The notes under the pieces were generated by a model. The model saw only the letters and a list, made by a program, of their open reading frames with translations, was not told the DNA's origin and did no database searches. 64,000 nt of DNA from positions 695,767 to 759,766 of the forward strand of contig NZ_JAEMXM010000001.1 in NCBI RefSeq assembly GCF_016482785.1, written 5' to 3'. Below are positions 55,855 to 63,556 of this stretch, piece after piece (within the stretch, counting starts at the first letter, position 1; each line of letters begins with the position of its first letter). A program made the translations under genes and the position numbers. This DNA is from Paenibacillus alkalitolerans (GTDB taxonomy: Bacteria > Bacillota > Bacilli > Paenibacillales > YIM-B00363).

Positions 55855-57444
55855 GTGAGAAGAAAGTTACAAGCCGGCAATTTTTCGAAAGTTATCGGTG
55901 TATTGCTCATACTGCTGCTGTTCGCCGCCAATGCTGCCGCAGCGGCTCCGGAGCAGGCCGAGCGGCATTCGTACCTTGTGGGAATGCAGCCGGACGTCCC
56001 GCCTAAAGCGCTGGAAGCGAAGGGTATTCAGTTCGTATCGCATTGGGACGATCTTGACGCGGTTCATATCATTGCCACTGCCGCGGCTATTAAAGGATTG
56101 GAACGCAACCCTAATGTAACTTACATCGAGGAGGACCGCCCCGTATTTGCAAGCAGCGACGGCGCGCCTTACTCTGATGGAACACTTACTTGGGGGTTAC
56201 AGGCAATTCACGCCGAAACCGCTTGGAATCAGAACGCTGCCGGCAACAATATCAAGGTTTGTGTATTGGATTCGGGCATCGACTACAACCATCCGGAGTT
56301 TAATCGGGATGGCGCATCCATTATTAAAGGCAGCAAAAATTTCGTCAATGACGGACATCCGGATGCGCGTGACGGCAACGGACACGGCACACATGTCGCA
56401 GGCACGATATCCGGACAGACCGGCAATAGCGGAAGCCGAATCGGAGCGGCGCCCGGCGTGGATCTATACGTTGCCAGAGTGCTTGGCGACGACGGCAGCG
56501 GAACGACGAGCGGCGTAATCAACGGCCTTAATTGGTGCTTGCAAAATAATGCCGACATTGCCAACCTGTCGCTTGGCAGCAGCACTTCTTCACGAACGGA
56601 GCAAAGAGCCTTCGATCAAGCTTATCAGAACGGGCTGCTTAGCATTGCCGCCAGCGGAAACGACGGCAGCCGCAGAATCGGATACCCGGCCAAGTACAGC
56701 TCGGTTGTGGCGGTAGGCGCGGTTGACGGTAATCTGAATCTTGCCGATTTCTCCAACTTCGGCAAAGAACAAGAGCTTGTCGGACCCGGGGTGGCGACGT
56801 TATCCAGCGTTCCGGCAGGCACCGGAGCGAACAGTACCGCCAAGGAGATACAGGACGGAGTTGAAACAAGCTATAAGAGTCACGGACTCGAATATTCGGG
56901 TAACGGCAATGTAACGGGCCCTCTCATTGCTTGCGGCTTGGCCGATTCCACCACCTCCTGTTCGGGCAAACCGGACTCGGGCGCCTGGATTGCATTGATT
57001 GAACGGGGGAATATCAGCTTTGCCGAAAAGATCCAGAATGTTACGACCCAAGGAGCGGCGGCGGCAATCATAGTCAATAACGATACCGCAAACCCCGATG
57101 ATCCGGGAAGTTTCACTCTGGGAAGCCCAGGAGACTGGATCCCGTCGGTTTCCGTCTCCTACAATAGCGGCAATAGTATTGTGAATGGCGGACTCGGTAC
57201 CGGAGTCGTGAATGTTTCCTCGTGGGATTACAGTTATTTCGACGGCACTTCCATGGCGACGCCGCACGTTTCGGCAGCCGCGGCTATTGCTTGGTCCGTT
57301 AACCCGGCCTTGACGAATGCACAAGTTCGATCCATACTGCAAAGCACCGCTTCGGATTTGGGCGCCGCCGGGAAGGATAACCAATACGGGTACGGCTTAG
57401 TCCAAGCCGATGCCGCCGCTCAAGCTGCAGTGAACGGGTTGTAA
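55855..57444 (+). CDS. secreted subtilisin-like serine protease with PA domain
   Basis: A 529-residue S8 protease with GTG start after AAGGAG. Signal peptide residues 1-31 end ANAAAAA. An I9 propeptide-like region spans about 38-97. Catalytic triad: Asp 139 (VLDSGIDYNHPEF), His 177 (NGHGTHVAGT) and Ser 466 (DGTSMATPHV). A protease-associated (PA) domain is inserted between the catalytic His and Ser at about residues 290-405 (IALIERGNISFAEKIQNV, AAAAIIVNND). It is a secreted, self-processed extracellular protease for nutrition or wall turnover. No other domain follows the catalytic core. Confidence 0.94.
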   Translation: MRRKLQAGNFSKVIGVLLILLLFAANAAAAAPEQAERHSYLVGMQPDVPPKALEAKGIQFVSHWDDLDAVHIIATAAAIKGLERNPNVTYIEEDRPVFASSDGAPYSDGTLTWGLQAIHAETAWNQNAAGNNIKVCVLDSGIDYNHPEFNRDGASIIKGSKNFVNDGHPDARDGNGHGTHVAGTISGQTGNSGSRIGAAPGVDLYVARVLGDDGSGTTSGVINGLNWCLQNNADIANLSLGSSTSSRTEQRAFDQAYQNGLLSIAASGNDGSRRIGYPAKYSSVVAVGAVDGNLNLADFSNFGKEQELVGPGVATLSSVPAGTGANSTAKEIQDGVETSYKSHGLEYSGNGNVTGPLIACGLADSTTSCSGKPDSGAWIALIERGNISFAEKIQNVTTQGAAAAIIVNNDTANPDDPGSFTLGSPGDWIPSVSVSYNSGNSIVNGGLGTGVVNVSSWDYSYFDGTSMATPHVSAAAAIAWSVNPALTNAQVRSILQSTASDLGAAGKDNQYGYGLVQADAAAQAAVNGL

Positions 57445-57767
57445 CGTTATGACTTTCCTACGTCACCAGCAAAAGAGAGCAAGTTCGGATATTCGTTGAT
57501 TTAAGAGTATCGTTGTGATGAAGAGCGGTAAAATTCGCCGTTATTAACGTAGCAATCGCAATTTTCAGTGGTATTAACGGTCGCAGAGACCGTTACTATC
57601 GCCTAGAGGCCCGATTTTCTTGCTTTTGGTTGCTTTCGGGCGTTATTAAGAGCAAGCCGGACTGTTAATTTTAACCGCTATCCTAAATTTTTCCAAACCT
57701 ACGGTCGAAAACGCCGATAATAATGCGCCAGAAAGTGAGACGTGTTCGAAGCCTGACCGATTTTTTC
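57445..57767. other. intergenic stretch with GTTATTAACG-like repeats and a hairpin
   Basis: No gene is supported. Three related decamers are present: GTTATTAACG (57540), GTATTAACGG (57571) and GTTATTAAGA (57642). TAACGGTC (57575-57582) pairs with GACCGTTA (57588-57595) around GCAGA, an 8-bp hairpin lacking a T-run. It may serve as a terminator for the protease gene. Confidence 0.4.
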
Positions 57768-58214
57768 TTACTGCGCTTGAGCCTGCCAAGGTGCGGGACC
57801 GGTAATTTGCATCGAAAGCAGCCTCGCATTGCGCAAGTGCATTTCGGTGACATCCTGCCAACGAATGATGTTTTCTATAAACGGTTTGAAAGAAGCCGGA
57901 GCGGCGTCCCTCATGACCATTAATCCCGCGCGCACGTTCCGGTCTCTTTGTTCGGCGCTTTGCATGCACGATATCATCGTTTCAACGATCGACGGATGGT
58001 ACTCCCCATTCAACAACCTTTCGGCGGATCCGACGGCTGTCACGCGATGATAGGATGCCGGGACGAGATGAGTATGCATTTCCTCATTTCCCTGCAAGTC
58101 GCTTGTTTGCGGAATATGAAACAACTGAGTGCTCATCGAACAAACCATTTGTTCCCCATTAAGGCTTGCGTTTAATTGCACCGAAACCGGACGCCACATT
58201 TCATTTTGTCTCAA
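57768..58214 (-). CDS. hypothetical protein
   Basis: A 148-residue protein if started at TTG 58214, which has AAAGGTG 9 nt upstream; ATG 58199 (MWRPVSVQL) is the alternative. No signal peptide or membrane segment. The N-terminal third is beta-rich and contains SLNGEQMVCSMSTQLFHIP; the rest is helical with SIVETMISCMQSAEQRDRNV, PFIENIIRWQDVTEMHLRNA. I do not recognise the family. It is Met- and Gln-rich, and codon usage and the ribosome binding site suggest a real gene. It diverges from nothing close and lies downstream of a shared hairpin. Confidence 0.5.
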   Translation of the reverse strand: MRQNEMWRPVSVQLNASLNGEQMVCSMSTQLFHIPQTSDLQGNEEMHTHLVPASYHRVTAVGSAERLLNGEYHPSIVETMISCMQSAEQRDRNVRAGLMVMRDAAPASFKPFIENIIRWQDVTEMHLRNARLLSMQITGPAPWQAQAQ

Positions 58215-58238
58215 CGAAACACACACCTTTTCAATAAT

Positions 58239-58281
58239 AATAGGCGATCACCTGATACATTGTATGCAGGTATCGCCTATT
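58239..58281. terminator. long bulged hairpin between two minus-strand genes
   Basis: AATAGGCGAT pairs with ATCGCCTATT, continued inward by ACCTG/CAGGT and ATAC/GTAT with single-base bulges at 58249 and 58266, closing on a 3-nt loop: 19 paired positions. It lies 20 nt after the sigma factor stop. No long T-run follows, so it may be a terminator or mRNA stabiliser. Confidence 0.65.
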
Positions 58282-58300
58282 TGCTTCTATATTCCGGTAC

Positions 58301-59527
58301 TCACTGAACTTGGCAAGCCTGATGCTTTAGAAACTCGCGTATGGACGGATCCGTGCACAAACCGATGGCTCGGCTGTAAGCAGCCCGGGCTTCCTCAGAT
58401 TTATGCAGCCGCTTGAACAAATGAGCGGATAACGCCCAATAAGGTTGATATTCCTTCACAGCTTCGGCCGGGATCGATTCAAGCAGCTCCAGCCCTTTGC
58501 CGGCGCCGAACGACTCGGCAAAAGCGGCAGCTCGGCCGACCGAAGCTCCAATTGTCGGAGCTAGACGTACGAGCCCCTCATATAACAGAGCAATCTCTTG
58601 CCATTCGGTGCTGCCGGTCCATGCACGCTGGGAATGCACCGATTGAATCGCTGCTTCCAGTTGGAAGCGGCCGATGCGCCCGGCTTGTGCGGCTTTGCTT
58701 AGACAGCGCTCCGCCTCCTCGATCATGGTTCGCGACCAAAGCGACATATCCTGCTCCAAGAGCGGTACGTAGCTCCCAGACTTGTTGCGCCGCGCGTCGC
58801 GGCGCGCTTCGCAATGAAGCATGAGCGCAACCAGTCCCAGCACTTCGGGCTCCGAAGGCATGAATTGCACGAGAAGTCTTCCCAAGTAGATCGCTTCTTC
58901 GGCCAATCCTTTGCGGCGCGGGTCCACTCCGGCCACATCTTCCCACCCGCTGCCGTAGGCGGCATAGATCGCTTCGAGCACCGAGTCGAGCCGCTGAGGT
59001 AATTCGCCGGCATCGGGAAGGTCAAAACTAATTTGTTCGTTCCGTAATTTTGCTTTTGCGCGGGAGAGCCGCTGTCCCATCGTTGAAGGTTTTACCACAA
59101 ACGCAGACGCGATACGGGCGGCGTCGATTCCCAGCACAGACTGAAGCATAAGCGGCGTGCGCACGAGCGGGTCGATATCGGGATGGGCACAAATGAACAG
59201 CATCTTTAGCCGTTCATCCGGAAACTCTATGCCGGAGGATGCCAATTGTTGTGCTTCTTTCGCCATGGCGAGCAGCATCGGTGCGGCATTGGCGCGCACG
59301 CGGGCACGGCGAGCGCCGTCGATGAGCCGGCGCCGCGCCGCGGTAAGCAGCCATGCTTCGGGCTTATCCGGCACACCAATACGCGGCCATGTTTCCAATG
59401 CGGCGAGGAAGGCGTCGGCCAATGCGTCCTCCGCCGCCGACAAGTCGCGCCAGCGTACGGCCAGGTAAGCAATCAGTCTCCCGTATGAATCGCGGGCCGT
59501 CCGTTCAACCGCGTGGTATGCGTTCAT
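58301..59527 (-). CDS. ECF sigma factor of the ECF42 type with C-terminal TPR-like extension
   Basis: A 408-residue protein, double the usual ECF length. Sigma region 2 is at about 10-75 (SAAEDALADAFLAALETWP, WLLTAARRRLIDGAR). Region 4 is at about 115-165 (LMLQSVLGIDAARIASAFVVKPSTMGQRLSRAKAKLR). The following ~230 residues are helical repeats with DUF6596 features (YLLFNEGY region replaced by AIYAAYGSGWEDVAG; LGLVALMLHCEARRDAR; AYSRAIGLC). ECF42 sigma factors lack an anti-sigma gene and are encoded with YCII/DGPF proteins, exactly as here (next gene 7 nt upstream). The inducing signal is unknown. Confidence 0.92.
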   Translation of the reverse strand: MNAYHAVERTARDSYGRLIAYLAVRWRDLSAAEDALADAFLAALETWPRIGVPDKPEAWLLTAARRRLIDGARRARVRANAAPMLLAMAKEAQQLASSGIEFPDERLKMLFICAHPDIDPLVRTPLMLQSVLGIDAARIASAFVVKPSTMGQRLSRAKAKLRNEQISFDLPDAGELPQRLDSVLEAIYAAYGSGWEDVAGVDPRRKGLAEEAIYLGRLLVQFMPSEPEVLGLVALMLHCEARRDARRNKSGSYVPLLEQDMSLWSRTMIEEAERCLSKAAQAGRIGRFQLEAAIQSVHSQRAWTGSTEWQEIALLYEGLVRLAPTIGASVGRAAAFAESFGAGKGLELLESIPAEAVKEYQPYWALSAHLFKRLHKSEEARAAYSRAIGLCTDPSIREFLKHQACQVQ

Positions 59528-59534
59528 GGCGTAA

Positions 59535-59882
59535 TCACTTTAACGGCGGTATATTTTGCCGGACTTCAACCGCATTCACCGGACTCCGGGCCGCCCACTG
59601 CAATGCGGTGTCAAGGTCAGGCACATCAATGACGAAAAAACCGCCGAGCTGTTCTTTGGTTTCGGTTACCGGCCCATCCTGCACGAGCATTTCACCGTCG
59701 CGGCGTCTTAAAGAAGCTGCGGTTTCCGGAGGATAAAGTCCGGAACCGCTCACAACGACGCCGGAATTACGCAGAGCATTAACATAGTGAGACCAACCTG
59801 CCAAATATTCCTTCTGCCGCGACGGATCGGTTCGATTCGAGAAATCCTCCGGGCTTTCGTAAAACAGAAGTGTGAATTGCAT
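59535..59882 (-). CDS. YCII/DGPF-family protein, ECF42 partner
   Basis: A 115-residue protein. ATG 59882 follows GAGAGGAG; the 15-codon extension upstream is rejected. It has the YCII-related fold and the signature DGPVTETKEQLGGFFVIDVPD, where the usual DGPF Phe is Val. Proteins of this kind are the conserved neighbours and probable regulon members of ECF42 sigma factors. The sigma gene begins 7 nt downstream. Function may be enzymatic or sensory; the fold has a conserved His/Asp pocket in some members. Confidence 0.9.
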   Translation of the reverse strand: MQFTLLFYESPEDFSNRTDPSRQKEYLAGWSHYVNALRNSGVVVSGSGLYPPETAASLRRRDGEMLVQDGPVTETKEQLGGFFVIDVPDLDTALQWAARSPVNAVEVRQNIPPLK

Positions 59883-59903
59883 TGTTATTTCTCCTCTCAA
59901 AAT

Positions 59904-59933
59904 TATTGAGTGAGCCTTATCGCTCACTCAATA
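59904..59933. promoter_or_regulatory. 12-bp perfect hairpin in the YCII-sigma leader
   Basis: TATTGAGTGAGC (59904-59915) pairs perfectly with GCTCACTCAATA (59922-59933) around a 6-nt loop. It lies 21 nt upstream of the YCII start on the minus strand, between the DUF350 gene and this operon. It could terminate the upstream operon or act as an operator/leader structure; no strong T-run is present. Confidence 0.6.
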
Positions 59934-59996
59934 TAATGACGGGACGGATGTATGGATTTCGACATCGGCCGAAAAAATTTTCTGTAGACGGAAGCT

Positions 59997-60401
59997 CTAC
60001 ATCAAGAATGTGCCTATTACAATGGAGACACCGATGATAATGGAACGGAGCAATTGGGCAACTGCCAAATTTCCTTCTGCGATTTGATCGCATACTTTAA
60101 ACTTGGGTGTTAACCAGTCAAATATTAAGTACACCAAGCATAAGACAATGATGCCGACCGCGGACCATACGGCCATTGACAGCCATGAATTGGAGCTGTA
60201 AGAAACCATCGCGACAATGATGCATAGTCCAAGCAGCTTGCTTCCCATATAGATGCCCGCCGCTTCATTCCCTTTGTTAATTTCTTGTGAATCGTTGAAC
60301 CGGGTTAATAAACTAAACACATAAGCGCCGACACAAAGAATGGCCAATAGAATGAGAACCCCAATCACTACATTCATAATATCTGTCAAAAATGCGCCCA
60401 C
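59997..60401 (-). CDS. DUF350 membrane protein
   Basis: A 134-residue protein with four predicted membrane helices (about 8-30, 48-67, 72-93, 113-133) and EINKGNEAAGIYMGSKLLGLCI, a DUF350 hallmark. The start is GTG 60401 after AGGAGG. E. coli YjfL belongs to this family and is encoded with the ATP-grasp protein YjfC. Here it lies 12 nt after the YjfC-like gene. It is the last gene of the five-gene channel operon. A role as membrane partner or transporter is inferred from context only. Confidence 0.88.
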   Translation of the reverse strand: MGAFLTDIMNVVIGVLILLAILCVGAYVFSLLTRFNDSQEINKGNEAAGIYMGSKLLGLCIIVAMVSYSSNSWLSMAVWSAVGIIVLCLVYLIFDWLTPKFKVCDQIAEGNLAVAQLLRSIIIGVSIVIGTFLM

Positions 60402-60413
60402 CAGTCATTCCTC

Positions 60414-61721
60414 CTATAATTTTGATACTGCCGCCGGACAATAATAAGCCATGTCGCCTGTGATTTTTCCGCCAATGCGCGGGAGCAGCCCTGCATACCG
60501 GCCTCCTATGACGTACACCCCGGTTAACAAATAACCGGTAAAAGCCCCTTCTTCCGTGTTGACCGATAGTCGTTCCATCGGGCAAAATTGCTGAAACACT
60601 TTCGGTTGGTTTTCATAGTACTCTCTCACTTCCGGGACCTCCGCATCATTGTGCCCCCGCTCCGATTGCACAAGCGCCCCGGCCCCGTTAAACAACGATA
60701 TTCCTTTTCCTTCTCTCCCCCAATACCCCTTGGCCACATACGGAGTATTCGTTTCAACGAAAGGCGAGTCGATATAATAAGTAGGCAAAAAGTAATTCGC
60801 TATCGCCGACATTTCCTCTTCATTAAACAGCGTATAACCGCAATATTGTTCGGTCATATGATTTCTTTCGTACAACGACCAAATGAGCGCAATAAAACCT
60901 TTGCTTTGGGTGATCGCGCTTTGAGCCGGGTTGATCAACCCCAGCTTATTTTCCGTCAATAAGTTGACGAGCTCTTCGCCGATCGGAGCACCGGTTTCGT
61001 TGTCGGTGTCGTGAATTTGATACTCTAACGGGTATAAACGGTAAAGAATACTGATCTTTTCACCCTCAAAATACAAACCGTCGACAGGTATGATCTCCAG
61101 TTGGTCAAGCGGCGCATATTTTACGCTATATCCCAACTCTTTGACCGCATCCATCAAATATAGCGTATTGGCCTTGTCCTCCGCGTGCCAATCGTAGCAG
61201 CTGAAGACGACGAGACCGGATAATCCTTGCGTTCCGTAATAATCGATCAATCGCTGAAACGCGGATTGTACAGCCGCCTTCATGCCGGACGAGGGCATCG
61301 CATATGAAGTATATAGTTTAATCATCTCATTTGCGAGATATGCCGTTTCCGGGATGCCTGTCGGTGTGTCCGTGTTGTTTTCAATGCATTTGATCCCTTG
61401 CTCGTTAACGATCCAATCTTGTCTTGAAACCCCGTGGAACGGAACTTCCATCCTCGCGGCCGGAATCAGTTCGGCATGGATTCCAAGCTGCTGTTCTAAA
61501 AATCGATCCGGCAAATGCCGTTGCGCGAATCGAAGTACCTTCCAATAAATATTGTCGATTTGCTCCGCAGCCCGTTTAAGCTGTTCGTACTCCTCGCTCC
61601 GATAGACCGTAACGGACGGAAGACAATATTGTTTGCCGTACATGCGATGATACGGGATATGCTCTTCGAACGTTCGAAAGATATCGTCATGCTGCCTGCC
61701 AAGTTCTACAATCCGCTTCAA
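60414..61721 (-). CDS. glutathionylspermidine synthase-like ATP-grasp ligase
   Basis: A 435-residue protein of the GSP_synth family (E. coli YgiC/YjfC relatives), without the amidase domain of bifunctional Gss. Family segments: FHGVSRQDWIVNEQGIKCIENNTDTPTGIPET (about 95-125), LINPAQSAITQSKGFIALIWSLYER (near 265), PYVAKGYWGREGKGISLF (ATP-grasp Lys/Gly loop near 335) and FTGYLLTGVYVIGGRYAGLLPRIGG. The start is TTG 61721 after GGGGGA. ATP-grasp enzymes of this kind join a carboxylate to an amine. Its likely substrate is the adjacent lipoprotein's GG tail or a small peptide (inference). Confidence 0.9.
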   Translation of the reverse strand: MKRIVELGRQHDDIFRTFEEHIPYHRMYGKQYCLPSVTVYRSEEYEQLKRAAEQIDNIYWKVLRFAQRHLPDRFLEQQLGIHAELIPAARMEVPFHGVSRQDWIVNEQGIKCIENNTDTPTGIPETAYLANEMIKLYTSYAMPSSGMKAAVQSAFQRLIDYYGTQGLSGLVVFSCYDWHAEDKANTLYLMDAVKELGYSVKYAPLDQLEIIPVDGLYFEGEKISILYRLYPLEYQIHDTDNETGAPIGEELVNLLTENKLGLINPAQSAITQSKGFIALIWSLYERNHMTEQYCGYTLFNEEEMSAIANYFLPTYYIDSPFVETNTPYVAKGYWGREGKGISLFNGAGALVQSERGHNDAEVPEVREYYENQPKVFQQFCPMERLSVNTEEGAFTGYLLTGVYVIGGRYAGLLPRIGGKITGDMAYYCPAAVSKL

Positions 61722-61727
61722 CTTTCA

Positions 61728-61964
61728 TCATCCCCCGGAGCTGATTCCGCTGGAGCCGCCGCTGCCGAACCCCTTCATCGCACTTTTGGACTTTGATTTT
61801 ATTTTGACTCCGTCGACATCGCCGTCTTCGCAATAACCCAAATCTTCCGATAAATCGTCGCACTCTTCCTCAAGCGATGTATCGCCGCATCCCGTCATCA
61901 TCACAGGAACCGTGAGCATCAGCGCGAAAGCGGTCATCTTCTTCGTCTTTCCTTTCTCCCCCAT
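61728..61964 (-). CDS. small lipoprotein with Gly/Ser-rich GG C-terminus
   Basis: A 78-residue protein. The signal (residues 1-25, GKTKKMTAFALMLTVPVMMTGC) has a lipobox Cys at 26. An acidic core follows (DTSLEEECDDLSEDLGYCEDGD), and the last 18 residues are SAMKGFGSGGSSGISSGG. It is translated back to back with its neighbours: its ATG abuts the upstream gene's TAA, and the ligase gene begins 6 nt after its stop. E. coli YgiB/YjfM-type DUF1190 lipoproteins next to ATP-grasp ligases have similar Gly/Ser-rich ends. The tail is a plausible target for C-terminal amidation. GGAGGTGG precedes the start. Confidence 0.8.
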   Translation of the reverse strand: MGEKGKTKKMTAFALMLTVPVMMTGCGDTSLEEECDDLSEDLGYCEDGDVDGVKIKSKSKSAMKGFGSGGSSGISSGG

Positions 61965-62441
61965 TTATATATCCACCTCCCTAACATAAAAGACGACTTT
62001 GTTCCGGTCGTTGTCGAGCAACGAATAAATCGTCTCATACGTATGTCCCTCAATAATCAAATAATGGTCCAAAAGCATCCGGGCAATATCTATTAAACCG
62101 TCGTCCGGAGCAATCAACTCCGTATTTACAAAATAGCTACCGTCGTATACTTTCCATTCCGCTTCAATGCGCGCGGACACGCTGCAGTATTCGAACGCGG
62201 CTTCACGAATCGCCTCCCCGTAAGGCTGGTTTCGTGCGTCGAACGGTGCAACATAAATATGGTGCAGTTCAAAGTTTTCGGACTCGTTCGACGAATGAAC
62301 ATACAATTGATTGCGGATCAACGTTGCGTTTACGAGTTTTCGAATAAACAATTCCTCACGAGACACCGTCGCTTGATCGACAAGCCGCACAACCCGCCTG
62401 TCGGCTTCCGACCACTCTTGATAACACAATGAGTATTCCAT
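61965..62441 (-). CDS. hypothetical protein of the K+ channel operon
   Basis: A 158-residue soluble protein; I do not recognise the family. Mixed strands and helices: SEADRRVVRLVDQATVSREELFIRKLVNAT, IRNQLYVHSSNESENFELHHIYVAPFDARN, RIEAEWKVYDGSYFVNTEL and LLDNDRNKVVFYVREVD. It starts 1 nt after the channel stop and ends against the lipoprotein start, so translation of all three is probably coupled. Its fixed place suggests a regulatory or scaffold role with the channel (inference). Confidence 0.75.
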   Translation of the reverse strand: MEYSLCYQEWSEADRRVVRLVDQATVSREELFIRKLVNATLIRNQLYVHSSNESENFELHHIYVAPFDARNQPYGEAIREAAFEYCSVSARIEAEWKVYDGSYFVNTELIAPDDGLIDIARMLLDHYLIIEGHTYETIYSLLDNDRNKVVFYVREVDI

Positions 62442-62442
62442 C

Positions 62443-63468
62443 TTAGTCCTTACGTCCCGCGCCAGTTAGTTTTGCCAGTATGCTTTCGTCGGAAATGACG
62501 AACAGCCGCGCGTCCGACGGTATCGCTTCATCCAGCTTCCGGTTTATGTTCATATCACCTTTGTTTGAGATGAGCGTCGCTCCTTTGCTCAATAAATCCG
62601 TGAACGCGTCGCGGAAAGTCCGCCATGAAGCGTCGACCGGAACTTCGTAAATATCAGCCCCGTGCCGGCGGCGCAGAAGCTGTGTGATAATATCGATATT
62701 CCCCTCCTTGAGCGCCGAACGGACGGCAAGGCGGGAAACCGCGTCATAAGACAAAATGAACTCGTTCACCCGAACGTGGCGGAAATTTTGAATATGTTTA
62801 TCCAGCATAATCTCCACTGTCGTATGAATATGCGGGGCGATTCTCTCGAAGCTTGACGCGATCAGCAGCGATTTGCCGTCGACCAGCGATGTTTCGTCGA
62901 TGCGGGGATCGGCGAAAATAATTGCGGACCGCGCCTTGTCGACTCCGGCTTTCAGCAATATTTCCTCGGAGGTTGGATCTCCGTTTACGTAATGCACCTT
63001 CGGGTGGTCGAACGGGTGCTTTTCGACTTCATCGATAATGACAACTTCGTCGTTCGGATCGAAGGCGAGAAGCTCTTCTATCGCGAGCTGCGCTTTCTTG
63101 CTCCAGTTCACAATAATGATGTGGTCTTTGCCGTAATAACTCATTTTCCCCTCTCCTCTTCTGCGATGAAATTCGGCGATGGTATCGATGATTTTCCCGA
63201 TGACCAAACTTAGAAGACCGATGCCGAACACATATAGAAACATTGCCAGAATTTTGCCGGGAACCGTTGCGAGATAATAGTCGCCGTAACCAACGGTCGC
63301 TATCGTAGTCATGACATAGTACAGCGCATTGAACCAGTTCCCGAACGTCTCGGGTTCGAGCATGTAACTCAAGGCGGAAGTCGCCAAAATGAATACGATC
63401 GTGATACCGGCAAGCAGAGAATTTTTCAGACGCAATAGTTTCGTCGAAAATTTGCGCAATAAATGCAA
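62443..63468 (-). CDS. RCK-gated potassium channel, YugO-like
   Basis: A 341-residue protein. TTG 63468 has GGAGG 9 nt upstream; the in-frame ATG at 63498 would place the ribosome binding site inside the gene. Two membrane helices (about 18-38 and 75-96) flank the pore with selectivity filter TIATVGYGD at 55-63. The cytoplasmic RCK/TrkA-N domain begins near 112 (HIIIVNWSKKAQLAIEELL), with VVIIDE and VNGDPTSEEILLKAGV, and a TrkA-C-like end. It conducts K+ and is gated by a nucleotide or ion bound to RCK. B. subtilis YugO is the family reference. It leads the five-gene operon. Confidence 0.92.
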   Translation of the reverse strand: MHLLRKFSTKLLRLKNSLLAGITIVFILATSALSYMLEPETFGNWFNALYYVMTTIATVGYGDYYLATVPGKILAMFLYVFGIGLLSLVIGKIIDTIAEFHRRRGEGKMSYYGKDHIIIVNWSKKAQLAIEELLAFDPNDEVVIIDEVEKHPFDHPKVHYVNGDPTSEEILLKAGVDKARSAIIFADPRIDETSLVDGKSLLIASSFERIAPHIHTTVEIMLDKHIQNFRHVRVNEFILSYDAVSRLAVRSALKEGNIDIITQLLRRRHGADIYEVPVDASWRTFRDAFTDLLSKGATLISNKGDMNINRKLDEAIPSDARLFVISDESILAKLTGAGRKD

Positions 63469-63556
63469 AAAGTAACACCTCCGAAAAAAAGCAACCATAA
63501 TGTATACGTGGGATTAAAGAAATAGTTACTTTATCCCGTAAACTTTCTGATTCCCG

